A stretch of 64,000 bases of DNA from Symbiodinium natans (GCA_905221605.1 CAJNDS010002266.1:62001-126000), one strand, 5' to 3'. Shown: positions 10,527 through 22,306, counted from the first letter of the stretch. Notes: generated by a model from the letters alone, not told the origin. Numbers and translations are program-made.

Positions 10527-10609
10527 GGAGATGGCCAAGAGAAAGTGGGAAGTCCGATTCGGCGAGAGATTCGCCGAACCTGACTTCCCACTTTCTCTTG
10601 GCCATCTCC
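10527..10609. repeat. Perfect 28-bp inverted repeat, 27-bp loop (copy 1)
   Basis: Arms 10527-10554 and 10582-10609 are perfectly complementary. The loop contains a second 8-bp inverted repeat (TTCGGCGA/TCGCCGAA), so nearly 40 bp per side can pair. Both strands encode almost the same peptide across it. It lies 18 bp from the gap. Copy 2 equivalent: 23625-23707. Confidence 0.95.
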
Positions 10610-10627
10610 TTGAACCCAGAAGCTATG

Positions 10628-10727
10628 NNNNNNNNNNNNNNNNNNNNNNNNNNNNNNNNNNNNNNNNNNNNNNNNNNNNNNNNNNNNNNNNNNNNNNNNN
10701 NNNNNNNNNNNNNNNNNNNNNNNNNNN
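10628..10727. other. Assembly gap (100 N)
   Basis: Exactly 100 N, a common placeholder for a gap of unknown size. It starts one base past the last position that matches copy 2 and lies 18 bp after a strong inverted repeat. It truncates the methyltransferase gene just after its Pro-Cys-Gln motif. Confidence 0.98.
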
Positions 10728-10960
10728 GCCGCTGCTCCATAGTGACCCTGACCACATGCTTCACCAAAGCTGCGGCCGGGTGCTTCCACCCAGCCTTCTT
10801 GCTTGAATTTTGCTTGCTGAAAGGTTGACATGGAAAGCCACAGACATACCCGCTGATGTCATGGACGGGCCGTGACCCTGTCATGTCCTCGTACAGGTAC
10901 TGGGGCTTGCTGTTGTCCGCGAGAAACTGGCGGCAGACTGGGTCGATGTCGCAGCTGAAC
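10728..10960 (-). CDS. Methyltransferase exon with catalytic Pro-Cys-Gln motif
   Basis: Open from a CAATCAG acceptor to the gap. FSCDIDPVCRQFL, then QYLYEDM, then VCGFPCQPFSKQN follow one another at the spacing expected for motifs II, III and IV of cytosine-5 methyltransferases. After motif IV it reads HPAAALVKHVVRVTMEQR and stops at the N gap, just before the expected Glu-Asn-Val motif. Confidence 0.75.
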
Positions 10961-13296
10961 CTGATTGATCCTAAACCCTATTTAACCCCTAAACCCCAAA
11001 GCCTAAACCCTTAAACCCTTGATAACCCTTAATACCCTGAAACCCTTAAACCCTTATTTAAACCCTTAAACCCTTGTACCCTTAAACTCTTAAACCCTGA
11101 CACCCTTAAATTACACCCGTTTTAAACCCTTAAACCCTGAATAAACCCCGGCCCTCAACCCTCAAAACCCTTAAAAAACATTGCCGAGCAGCACAGCCGT
11201 GCAGCTGACCCTCATGTTCTTCAAAGCCATGATGCACGTGTCCATGCCAGCACAATCACTTCCGATCCTCTCACCCTGCGTGTCGATGCTGTCTGGCTTC
11301 CAGCCCGTGACCCTGTCCACCAACCACTGTCCACGGCGCTTCACAAAGGCAGCCCAGGCCGATGCATCCATGACCCTCACAGAAAGAAAGGCCGGGGGAA
11401 ACTGGTGACTTGATTGGCTCATCAATGATGCAGCAATGGCAAAATCACAAGTTTGATGTCAAAGTGGAATCTAGGGCAGGCAGACAGCAGCTGGTGCAGA
11501 CCTGGCCTCGAAAGCGTCGGTGTGGAGCAAAGTGACCCTATGGAAGTCTGCCTGGCACTGGGACCAGTTACGGATAACACGTTTTGAACTGCAGCCAAAC
11601 GCCCCCCAGGCTAACGTTAGCCTCGGGGCGTTTCGAATCATGGCTGGACAGCCCGAATAGCCTCAAGAGGCCGGGCGGAATTGAAGGCTATTCGCAACAT
11701 AGAAACATGATCCGAAACGCCCCGAGGCTAACGTTAGCCTGGGGGGCGTTTCAAGACAAAGTGACATGGTAAAATTACACTTTGGGAGGTTGCCACTTTT
11801 GCCGTGGCTGCCTTTCTTGCCTGGTTGCGTGTCTTTCCCCCCCCCGCCCCCCCTTGCCTCCCTCCACCCCCTCCCCCAATCACCCACAGACACACGAGGA
11901 CTCAATTGGAGGAAGATTCACAGTCACACAGGTTCCATGATCATCATATTGCAGTTTCAAATTTCGAGCCCTTACTCCCAAACTTGAACTTCAGAGAAAC
12001 CTTTCAGAGCATGATCATTGTCATCGGGGCCGGACTGAGACCTTGGCCGTCCAACCAGGGCAAACATTGACCTTGAGACCACATCAGGTTGAGAATCAGA
12101 CGGTTTGCTTCGCACCAACAGCAGTCACAGCGCAGCAACATGGAGGGACCCCGTTAATTTTCCCCCACCGATTCGCTGACTCTCATTGAACGATTGTCCA
12201 GTCGGGCAAAGATGACCCAGGCAGCCTCAGAAAAACAAACCCCAAGGGAAGGTGACCCTTCCGAGACAGACCGGACCGCTAACAGTCACAGTCTGTGTGA
12301 CCCAGCTTCCTGTACAACAGGCAACCCCTCAAAGCGGAGCCATGAGACGAGGTGTTTCATCTCTGGGTGAACATTGCCACCGGCTGCTGCCTGCAACACT
12401 TCCCGGCTAGATCGAGCAACCCAATCTCGGACTGATTCGTGCCATTGGAGCTGAACCTGGAGAGCCTCGGCTCTTTTCTTCCTTAGCTGAGACTGGAAAC
12501 AAAGTACGCTCCAAGGCGAGCACCAGCAGACATGCATCCTCCCTCACTTGGCAAGAGTCCATTGTGCCTCACAAGCATTCATAGTCGTGTGCATGACCTC
12601 TTTCTTCTGCTGGGCTTCAGATAGCCTTGCACCAAGAGCAAACGACCCAACAGCCAGCGACTGAAGACTTGCAGCCAGAACACTGACCCTTGCAGTGCGA
12701 CAGTGCTTCCTGACAGGGGTTGCAAAAAATCTGAATGAGAACGCGCAGCGCGGCAAAAGGCCCGTCGGCCTGGCCTCCAGGCTCTTGACCCTCAATTGGA
12801 GCTTGTCGATCTCCTGCCTCGCAATCTACTTAACTTAGAACTCTCTGTCACAGTGTAGAATTCAGACTAACACATAATACTACAGGCATGTGTCCCCTCG
12901 TGTCTGTCCTCAAGTCTTCTGCCTCACCTACCATGATGTCGTGCTGGGACTCGGCTATCGCGAGCTTCTTCCAATCGACCCTGTCAAAGTCAGCATGTCA
13001 CGCAAGTACGCTGTCCTGCGTCGCCGACCCTACAGACCTGGCCTGGATCTTCTCCGGTTGGCGCGGTTCTTTTCATATGACTGCTGTTTTTCCTTGCGGT
13101 GGTTCTTCCTTCTCTCCAACTCTTCCACACTGACCAACTGTTGCTCGCGCTTGACCCTTGCAGGCGTTGACTTCTCGGTCTTCACAGTGACAAGAGTTAT
13201 CTCTTTTTTGACCCGGGAGGGTTCTAACTTCAAGGCAGCAGGCTCCTTCTTGACGCCCACCATTGCTGGAACACTCTCAGACTCAGATCTGCCCAT
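10728..13296 (-). CDS. DNA (cytosine-5) methyltransferase-like gene, truncated by gap
   Basis: Minus-strand exons supported by phase or splice sites: 13043-13296 (ATG at 13296), 12932-12980, 12548-12813, 12286-12492, 12169-12225, 12001-12071, 11486-11557, 11180-11401 and 10728-10960. The last two carry family motifs: IGSDCAGMDTCIMAL resembles motif I (cofactor binding), FSCDIDPVCRQFL resembles motif II, and GYVCGFPCQPFSKQN contains the catalytic Pro-Cys-Gln of motif IV. Such enzymes methylate carbon 5 of cytosine in DNA. Motifs VI to X would lie in or beyond the gap and were not found. The first exon has five sumoylation-like psi-K-x-E sites; the next ones are charged and probably coiled coil. 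Exon 13043/12980 uses a GC donor. The joint between the two catalytic exons does not resolve to a canonical donor, and the linkage of all exons into one gene is inference. Confidence 0.68.
10961..11179. repeat. CCCTTAAA-like array in methyltransferase intron
   Basis: Degenerate CCCTAAA/CCCTTAAA repeats fill the whole intron between the exons that carry motifs I and II of the methyltransferase-like gene. Confidence 0.85.
11180..11401 (-). CDS. Methyltransferase exon with motif I
   Basis: 74 codons in phase 0 after a CACCAG acceptor. It reads FPPAFLSVRVMDASAW, then a linker, then IGSDCAGMDTCIMALKNM, the region equivalent to the Phe-x-Gly-x-Gly cofactor loop; the usual Phe-Ala-Gly-x-Gly is here Cys-Ala-Gly-Met-Asp. 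It is followed by an intron of about 220 bp made of CCCTTAAA-like repeats. Confidence 0.65.
11597..11751. mobile_element. Small foldback element
   Basis: Arms 11597-11642 and 11706-11751 are inverted copies (about 46 bp, one or two mismatches). Each arm contains a perfect 16-bp palindrome, AGGCTAACGTTAGCCT, and the 63-bp spacer contains a further inverted pair (GAATAGCCT/AGGCTATTC). It is in an intron of the methyltransferase-like gene. It fits a foldback or miniature inverted-repeat element; no target duplication is obvious. Confidence 0.75.
12548..12813 (-). CDS. Coiled-coil-like exon of methyltransferase-like gene
   Basis: Open frame following a GGCAG acceptor, starting EIDKLQLRVKSLEARP and ending near a GTGAGG donor. 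Heptad-like spacing of Leu/Val and the charged composition suggest a coiled coil. The next exon, 12286-12492, starts at a pyrimidine-rich acceptor with SQLRKKRAEALQVQLQW and is similar. The exact donor is uncertain: the GC donor keeps phase, the GTGAGG donor does not. Confidence 0.5.
13043..13296 (-). CDS. First exon: Lys/Glu-rich segment with repeated sumoylation-like sites
   Basis: Begins MGRSESESVPAMVG and contains VKKE, LKLE, VKKE, VKTE and VKRE within about 45 residues, each fitting the psi-K-x-E consensus, followed by a basic stretch (RRKNHRKEKQQ, NRANRRRSR). It would suit a nuclear protein. A GC donor at 13042 gives the frame that continues into the exon 12932-12980 (VDWKKLAIAESQHDIM), which ends in a textbook GTAGGTGAG donor. 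The exon spans the junction between single-copy DNA and copy 2, so the junction itself is not an obvious misassembly. Confidence 0.6.
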
Positions 13297-13535
13297 GGAT
13301 TCTCAGACCTACCCATTGTTTTCTCCGACATTGTGGCACTACAACTTCGTCACGCTCAGGTACCTTGACATGAACTTGAGCACGGCAGCTGTGCATGATG
13401 AGAGTTCTTCTGCACTGTGTCACATGTCCTCAGAACAATTTACGTCACAGGTTCAAGCACGGACTGTTCACTGTATCTGTGCAATGACCCTCGCATCCTC
13501 TAAAGTCCAGGTCCTGGGGATGCAAACAATTCAAA

Positions 13536-16112
13536 TCAAGCCGAGGGCAGCTTGGCGCTGAAATCAGCCAAGCATGGAAGCAAGCCCTCCTGAAGAAATC
13601 GTGTGCCACAGTCCATGTGATGCAAAGCAATCATGCGCCGTTGTCTGCTGAGACACTGTTTCAATGTCATCTCATTAGCCGGACTGTGACCTGTGTGACC
13701 CTGACATCAGTCTCACGACAGGGATTCTCCCGCCGCAGTCGCCGCTTCTGCAGTCGACCCGGTCGATCCTGACAACAATGCCACAGACAGTTCCTTGTCC
13801 GGCTCGCTGACCCGAGCTTTCTTGGCACACACTGCCAGGTCTTCACGGTAGTACTGCAAAGTGGCTTCCAATTCGCTGACCCTGTCCCGCAGCGTTTGCT
13901 CTTTGCGTTTCCGCCACATCTCGGTCGCTTCTGACTCCATTGCTTTCCAGGACTTGGTGACAAGCGGGGTGAGGCTGACCCTGACATTGATGGGGGAGAC
14001 ATAGGCTTTGTTCAGGTCGTCTGCTGACCCTGCCCAAAAATCCTGGGCTTGGCTGGCACAGAAGCGCAACTGGTAACTAGAACAACAATAGAAGCGCTGC
14101 GACTGTGCTTTCTTCGCCTACAATGACAAAACAAAGCCAGGACACAAGCAAAGGGCTTGTATCCTGGTTGGCAACCAACATGTTGCCCTCCGGCAAGTCT
14201 GTGGTCATGACCTGGAAAGCAATGGGATCGCTACGCCCCGTCTTACGGCAAAGCCAGCAAAGCATGGCGGCTTTGTCCAAGTCCACGTAGAACAGGGCAA
14301 ATGACCCTGGTGGGTGAGGGCCGTTCAAGTGCCGAAGCACAACGTCTCTGACCTTACTCTGGATTGGGTCGTTGATGTGGTAGAACGTAAAGACCCTGGG
14401 TTCAGGCTCATAATGACACTCACGAATCACCGACAGCCAGTGAATCGTGACATCGATGTCATAACCCTGGGCGTCAGACGCCAAGCAAAAGGCCTCAGAC
14501 GTTTCAAATTTATCCTTGCCGACACTCGTCAAAAGCTTCCTCTGAAACGCCTGCTGAAAGTTGTGGAACTTGACCCTCAAGACGTAGAAGTACTTCGTGC
14601 CCAAGGAATGCAAGTACTCCTGCTGCAGCTTTACAGTCTGCTTGCTGCATGGCCCTGGCTCCTTGTCTGCGTCTGTTGGGTCGCTTGGGTTGCTCACTTG
14701 GAGGTTGAGCCCTCTGGTCTCGCGAGAAGCCACACGCAGCATCATCCACACTGCCTAGCAAGAACCATGAACAGGGCTGGCAAGTAAAAGAGCTGCACGA
14801 TTACATGGACCTGGAGCAACGCAGCAGCAGCAATTGCCTCCTCGGCAGTCCCAAAAAACTCTGTGGCCAGCTTGGATTTCTGACCCTTTTCCATGCGCAA
14901 CCTCAGCTTGTCGAAGGTCTGCTGGGTGAAGGCCGTGAACCCTGTCCTGGTGACGGGGTGGCCCATGAGGAAAGACACGGACACGATTTTTTCAAGACAG
15001 TGAGAGACTATGTCGGTCAGTCCTGTCGCCCATGACTGAAACAGGACCGAGCTAAGATCTCTCACTCAAGGCTTGGCACTGGAAAGGCTGTGGCGCAACA
15101 CAATGATTCAGATGACAGGATGCTGGCCAGCACACTGACTCTGATGCTCGTCCCTGGAGTGAGTGACCCTGAGACCCAGGCCCAAGCCTAGAAGTTGCAC
15201 AGGATCCAGGTCCTCAGGTCCTCATGGAGGAGTGACTGAGTTTACCCTAAACCCTTACTAAATTAAACCCTTAAAACCTGAAATTGACACCCTAAACCTA
15301 AATTGTTTAGTAGGGTTTTGGGTTGAGAGTTTTGGGTTTAGGGTTTTTATTGTTCGGGTTGTAGGGTTTTAGTAGGGTTTTAAGCTATTAGGGTTTCAGG
15401 GTTTTGGGGTTTGGGGGTTTTGGGGTTTTAGGGTTATTAGGGTTATTAGGGTTTCAGGGTTTTAGGGTTTAGGGTTGTAGGGTTGTAGGGTTGTAGGGTT
15501 TTAAAATTAGGGTTTTAGGGTTTTAGGGTTTTTAGGGTTTTAGGGTTACTAGGGTTACTAGGGTTATTAGGGTTATTAGGGTTATTAAGGTTTTAGGGTT
15601 TTAGGGTTTTAGGGTTTTAGGGTTTAGGGTTTTAGGGTTTTAGGGTTTTAGGTTTTGAAATTTTTAACATTTAGGGTTTTAGTTAGGGCTTTGGGGTGTT
15701 AGGGTGTGAGGGTTTTAGGGTTTTGGGGGTTTTAGGGTTTTGGGGTTTTAGGGTATTAGTGTTTTAAGGTATTAGGGTTTCAGGGTATTGGGGTTTTATT
15801 AGGGTTTTAGGGTTTAGTCGCTCACCCAGTGCCGCAGTTCAGCCACACTGACCCTTACAAACAGAAGGCCTTCCGTGCAAAGCCCAGGCTGCTGCAGCGT
15901 GTGTTCAACACGCGTCTCCTGCTGACCCAGCAAGCACATTAGCCCATGCGTCTTGCTGTCAAAGGCTTTGCCCATAAGCCAGATGGCCACAAAGCCAGCA
16001 GTCTCCAAAGAGCAACCTGGGCGCCCCACACCCGGCCAATGGTGTGTGAGGATGGCCACTAGTTTGGGCAAGCCATCCCCATCGGTAGGGCCCTGGGAGT
16101 GGCAGGCAAGGT
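13536..16112 (-). CDS. Unknown protein, 3' part of a multi-exon gene (copy 2)
   Basis: Second copy of the gene at 430-3006, with exons 15826-16112, 14811-15035, 14176-14754, 13717-14069 and 13536-13644. I saw no coding differences from copy 1 and the same in-phase GT-AG introns. The few substitutions fall in the repeat-filled intron 15036-15825. The stop codon lies about 240 bp before the ATG at 13296 of the methyltransferase-like gene on the same strand, so the two genes are arranged head to tail. Confidence 0.72.
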
Positions 16113-18005
16113 CTGTTTCAGGGTTGATAATAATAAGGTTTAAATTCAAATACTTTAATTGCAGGGTTGTAAAAAGGATGTCTCACTGAGTAGAGGACCT
16201 GGTCGGTCCACCACCATGACCCGGGCCCTTTGTTTCATAATGACAAGACCAGATCAGTCCCATCATCTCTTTTCGGTGATCTTCCCTGAATCTTTTGCCT
16301 ACATATGCCTGGCAAGGACCAGACCGGTCCCTGCCAAAAAAAAAACTTGCAAAGGACCGGCTCGGTCCCCGTCTGAAAATCAGAGGTTTCTCTTTTTGAC
16401 CATGCTCGTTAAAGTTTGGTTGCTATGTAACAAGCCGCCATCCGTATTTTGGGCTTTACTGGGTTTTCTGCTTGGGCCCCGGCGCCGGGGCCCGGCGCCG
16501 GGGCCCGGCGCCGGGGCCCAGCACCGGGGCCCGGCACCGGGGCCCGCCCAGTAATGTTTACATTTCTTAAATATTAACAAGGTAACATCTTATTTAATAA
16601 TCTGTATCATAACTAAAATGCAAGATATATCTCCACAATTAATGAGATTTCTACGAAATGATATTATAATAGATCATCTGATATGTTCGTTATAAGAGAA
16701 TAAATCTAGATAGTCTGTATGTATATATATATATGTATATATAATCATAACACAAGCCGGCACCGGGCCCCGGCGCCGGGCCCCGGCGCCGGGCCCCGGC
16801 GCAGGGCCCCGGCGCCGGGCCTCTGTGTATATGTTATAAGTAGATAATACATACAACTAAAAATAATAATGTTTAATAATAATTTAAAATTACAATTATT
16901 GTTGCAGATAAGTTTCACATATTTCATAAGACTTCAAAATTTGTATCATAATAGGAATGAGTCTTATTATTATTATTACAACTTATAACAAGACACAGTG
17001 CCGGGCCCCGGCGCCGGGCCCCGGCGCCGGGCCCCAGGCCGAGAGGTCTGGAGTTGTGAGTTTCGATTGCTGTTGAGCCTAGAGCTTTTTGATGATTGAT
17101 TAATACAGTCCAAGCTGATGACCCTGGCGGACCCAGTGACCCATTAGGACAAGAAGAATGTTATTATTTCCTAAACCACAACAATGTTATTCTTAGCCTT
17201 CTAAAATTCAACTTAAACTGAATGACAGTCCTGACCCGGGCTGGAAGGTGAGCGAGATGTGCCTCATTGCACCGCAAGACAGCGACAGAGCAATGGCAAG
17301 AAGAGTGTCACCCACGAATTCAAAACGGCCAAGCATGACCCTGACTCAGCACTGCACTCTCAAACGCAAGATGCACACACAAACTGCCTGGGCATCCGTG
17401 GCCTTGTGACCCTGAACGAAGCCGTGGCGAAGGCACCTGCACGCACAGAAACACGCTCACTGCGTGATCCCTCATGGACTCTGACCCTGACAGACAAAAG
17501 GCAGGCACTTGCACGCTCAACCTTTTGCTTGGGAAGCCATGGGACTGTGGAGCCAGGAAGTCAGACGGTGCAGCTACTTTCTTTCCAGCTTCGTTCTTGC
17601 CACTGCTTACTACTATACCATACTAAAATTATTCTGCAGTAATATATTCGTCATTAAGTCTGCTGACCCTGACACCACAAATTGGCAATTCAGCAGTGCA
17701 AAGCAGCCCTTCGGGCAGCGGCACAGAGTGCAAAATGGCCCTGACTGCACAATGATCATTGCACGGCGCAGATGCAGCTAAACAGGGGCACAGGCATCAC
17801 ACTGACCTTGCTAGCTGTTGTTTATGAAACGATGAGTGTTGTACTACATTGTGACCCTGTCAGACTACACTGCACGATTCTCGACCATTGGTAGCTCGTG
17901 GTTCACGCGGCTGGTGATCCACCCTCCCAGTTCTTGCTCTGGGTTTTTGTAGTGGGCCTGGATCGCAGTGGTCCTCAGCAGTCGATGGGCTTTGGTTCCA
18001 GAGAC

Positions 18006-20081
18006 TTAACGCCAGTTTCTACTACAAAGACAACTAAAGCAGCTGAAGTTTGCAAATGCAAAAATGTTGTGGCCAAGTGTCAAAATGATCGAAGCCCGCA
18101 ACTGACCCTCGTAGCTGAAACAGTAGAGAAAGCGCAGTCGAGGCAGGTGGGACAAGTTGACCCCGACGCCGGTAAGGATCTCGGTCCTGGGCTGGCGGGT
18201 TGTAGGGCCGACGACTTGTTCAAGCCTAGGGAGGCTCACATACTAATAAAGCAAGAAAAAATTGCACTGAAGTGGAGAAAAGCAACAAGACCTCCGTGGC
18301 CTGATTGACTACGTTGACCCCGACGGGAGCGACCGCTTCCAATGCAGCCTCGGCGTCTTCATCGAAGGATTGCCGAAGCCCTCCAAAGACGTTGGCCGTG
18401 GAGTGTATCAACCACGCGGAAGGGTTCTTGGGGAACTCGGCTGTGGGGCAGTTCTTCAAGTAGCGGAGGAAGTCGCGCGCCCACTCTTCCCTGACCCTGA
18501 ACAACAAGTAGAGGACCTAGGCTGCTGAACCCCCACATTGACCCTGACACTTTGGCTGCAGAAACCCACATTGACCCTGACTTCAGGAACAAGCTGAAAG
18601 CAATACTAATTTTAATCCTTGGAACCTGCTGCGCCCCGTGGTCGAAATGCTGTTCTGCCATGCGCACGACGTTCGGCGTCAGGTAGCCGAGCACCGCTGA
18701 CCCTTCCCAATTCTGGGCCCGCTGCGGGGTGGTCCTGAGAAGCACGAGGAGGTTGCGTCACAATGACCCAACCAAAACGAAAACCTCTAAGACTCACGTT
18801 CCAATTATTGCCAAGTCTCTGCGCTGGCCTTGACAGCTCGCCATCGTTTTGGCGTGGCACTCGCGGTTTGCGGGACCAGGCAGGCAGGCTTCGGGCACGG
18901 TTCTCAGCATGGCCCTGATCGCTGCGCCTTTGGTGACCCTGCTGCTGCCCGCCATCTCCAACACCAGAGGCCGCAGACTGAGTGCCAGCTTGACCACCGT
19001 CTCCAGTGGCAGCCTGACCCTGACCACCATGTTGATCAGAGCCCGTTTGGTGAGTGGCAGCCTGACCCTGACCACCATGTCCATCAGAGCCAGTTTGGTG
19101 AGTGGCAGCCTGACCCTGACCACCATGTCCATCAGAGCCCGTTTGGCGAGTGGCAGCCTGACCCTGACCACCATCTCCACCAGAGCCCGCTTGGCCAGTG
19201 GCAGCCTGACCCTGACCACCCGCTGACTGACTGCCCTGACGCTGCGTGCCACCACCATCTCCACCGCCCTGACCCTGATTGTCTGGCAGCATTTGCGGCG
19301 GTATCCCTTGCCGGACCAGATTCCAAGCACTGTCCTGACGCTGCTGCGACGGAGGGGCCGCCTGGCTTAAGTGGCCATCGCCTGTCCACTGACCCTGGCG
19401 ATCTTGCTGCTGGGTCTGATGACCATCTTGACCCTGGCTCCAGCCATCCTGCCAGGCCCAACCATCCCACCACCCAGCTTGGGCCCACCACTGCTCATCT
19501 TGGGCCCACCACTGCCCATCTCGGGCCCTTTGCTGCCCATCTCGGGCCCTTTGCTGCCCATCTCGGGCCCTTTGCTGCCCATCTTGGGCCCACTGCTGCC
19601 CATGGTGGCCATCCTGGGCCCACTGCTGACCCTGATGGCCAGACATCGCTTCACAGGACAATAATAATACTGAATCTCACAACAGACCACAGGCAAGATT
19701 CCCCTGAAATTTTGAGTCGATTGTTGCAATTGTCTCTGCTCTGAATAAAATAAATTAAGCTCGTCACTTCAACTTCTACTCGTCCTTGTGAGCCTGTGAT
19801 TGTGTCATGACCCTTCATGCAGCTCCAACCATGGCTCTCAGGTGCTGCTGCAATTTAATTCAACTCAAAAAAATCCTTCTCAGAGCATCTGACTGAACTG
19901 CAAACGGAACGGCACCTCCTCGTCAATGATCCTCTGACTGTGGAAGGCGCTGACCTGGCAGCAGGAAGCAGGCAGTGGCTGCTGACTGTGTTGGAAGGCA
20001 CAGGAGAACATGTGACCCTTGATGCTACGCTGCAGCACTGAATGCAAAGATTGACTTGCGCACTGCAGACAAAATGCCAAG
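18006..20081 (-). CDS. Exon series of unknown gene (copy 2)
   Basis: Copy 2 counterparts of the exons at 4915-6990: 19880-20081, 18798-19651, 18612-18734, 18292-18496 and 18006-18239. The repeat-containing exon carries two substitutions relative to copy 1 that change one Gly to Arg and one Gly to Glu in the Gln/Gly-rich frame, consistent with weak constraint on the repeat. Confidence 0.42.
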
Positions 20082-20346
20082 CTGACACACCTACCTCCAC
20101 AACTCCGAATCAAGGCCTTGCCTGACCCTGAGGCCTGCCCGCAGCGGCGGAGGGCCGCCTGCCCGAGAGCAAGGAGTCGGAAAACCCGCAGTGACTTTAA
20201 GGGTGTAGGGTCTAGGGATTAGGGGTTTAGGGGTTTAGGGGTTACTGTTTAGGGTTTAAAGTTTTCGGGTTTAAAAGGTTTGTGGAAGTCAAAGGCGGCC
20301 CAGCTTCTTGGCTTGGTCAGGGCAAGTTGGGTTCATCAGGAAGTTA

Positions 20347-22306
20347 TTATGATCGCGTTTGCAGTAGAAGTTTTTTCGGCACTGCAGGTGCTGGCGAAGA
20401 CTTGTCGTCGGGGACACCTTTAGGTGTTGACGCCTTAGGCGTGGGGGCCGATGACCCTGGAGGACGTCTAGGCCTGGGCGTTGAAGACGCTGTCGGCCCT
20501 GAAGGCATCGATGACCCTGCCTTTGCGGTGCCAGGAATGCTCCTTGACAGGGATTGACCCCGCATGTGGTCCATCGCGAGCAAGTAGCCATCGATCTGGT
20601 GCAGGACGGCCGGTGTCTCCTGCTTTGGCTTGACCCTGACCTGTCGCTCTGCAGCCTTCTTGGCCCTGAGCGCTTTGGCCTCGGCTTTCTCCTTGGCCAG
20701 CTGCTCATGCGCCTGAGTTGTCTGAAACACAGCAAACAGATTGATTGATTAATGGGTAAATTATTCAGCCACCCAAACTTTAGATTCAGCCGAGTTTAAA
20801 ATTATTGTACTTTAAATGCAACGATGGGACCGTGCGCTGGGCCAAGACCGCGGCCTTCGCAACAGCCTTTGGCAGGTACTTCGCAAGGGCGTGCTTGACC
20901 ATACCTTCCAGACGCTGCTGAAATTCAGTCACCTCCTCTGACCCTGGCTCAGAATTGGACGACGAGGATGAGCTGGAAGACGAAGACGCCGATTTTGACC
21001 CCTTTGCAGGAGGCGGCGCTGCAGGGCCAGCATGTTGAGGCGGTGGCACTGTGAGAGGCGTCCCTGGCGCGGGCGCCGGCGCAGAAGCCATTGGCCTCGA
21101 GGGATCTTCTGTGCAAGGTGACCCTGGCGCGGGTGCCGGCGCAGAAGCCATGGGCCTCGAGGGCTCTTCTGTGCAAGGTGACCCTGGTGAAGTAGAGACT
21201 GGGGGCGCCGGCACAGAAGTCGAAGGCTCGTCTGACCCTGGAGTCTCGTAAACCCCAGCAGCTGCTTCAAACGGATCGTGCCCGAACAGTTCCGAGTCCG
21301 ACTCCACACCCTGCTCCTCACTGGCACTCTGACCCTGTCCAGGGACTTGGCGTCCGGAAGCATCCGTGCAGATGGGGGCCGAAGGTGTACGACCTGCCAT
21401 GCGCTGCACTTGACCCAGACGGTCCGGATGCGTCTCGGGGAGAAGTTCTTCGGAGCTGGACTCTTCACCAGTCATCCCAGCTTCGTCCGCCCAAGCCTCC
21501 GTTGGTTCCACGGGCAGCAATTCATGCGAAGTTGCATCATCACTGACCCTGGCCAGCGCCGCCTCGATCTCTACTTCCACCAATTCATGCTGCGGTGGAG
21601 GGGGAGGTCTGGCGTCTTCAGGCAACGGCTCCCCTACTGCTTGGGGCAGCGCTGACCCTTTGGGCGCCACAGCTGGGCTAGCCTTCGAAGTCAACGCCAA
21701 CGATGCCTTGACTTGGCTTCGTCCAATCGTTACTACCAAATTACACGACGAGCACTTGACTGACTTAATCTTGGTGCTAATTTTTCTTAGCGTAGGATGC
21801 TGAACCAGCCCAGATGCAGACGCAGGAGCTGACCCTGTTGACTTTGACCCAGAAGCTGAGGCAGTTGATGGCTCAATCGGCTCATCCTCCGGCTGATGTG
21901 ACCCTTCCTCCTCGTCGTCTTCTTCCAGGTTCAAGTTCTAAGCTGTGCTCAGCTCAGGCAGCAGATACGCTTCAGACTCAATTTGATATGAATCAAATCA
22001 AAAGTTAAAATTAAAAGAATCTTACTCATTTGACCCGAGGTTCGCCATATTGCTTTGTCAAAAACCTCTCAAAGCGTCTCAAACGACACCCCTCGCCACC
22101 TCTCTTGTTCTTCTTCTTGCGCTTGCGACCACGCCCATGCGAATTTGGATGCATGACCCTCACTGTAACAATAGGTTTGAAGTCGGACTCACTGGAATGT
22201 GACTTGTTGCAGTGTCCCTGACTACCTGCACTGCCTGCCGTTGAGGCTATGTGACAACTGCCGCTTGGGCAACAATGTCTTGCGCAACACAGTGGATCAT
22301 TTGACC
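20347..22306 (-). CDS. Acidic Ser/Pro/Ala-rich protein, 3' exons (copy 2)
   Basis: Copy of the gene at 7256-9215 with exons 22026-22306, 20831-21937 and 20347-20721. One substitution (equivalent to 7949) changes Arg to Cys or His in overlapping frames but is silent or conservative in the chosen frame. Structure and splice sites are otherwise the same. Confidence 0.6.

Larger units (their letters stand above)
1..10627. repeat. Large direct duplication, copy 1
   Basis: Colinear and almost identical to 13107-23725. The coordinate offset is 13106 up to about 3.85 kb, 13091 after a TTA microsatellite that is 15 bp longer here, and 13098 after about 9.5 kb where copy 2 has one more TTTAGGG unit. 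I counted about nine single-base differences (for example near 5787, 6246, 6406, 7949 and 10144). Copy 1 runs straight into the N gap, so its right end is unknown, and its left end lies outside the window. It may be a recent tandem duplication or an unmerged second version of one locus. Confidence 0.95.
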
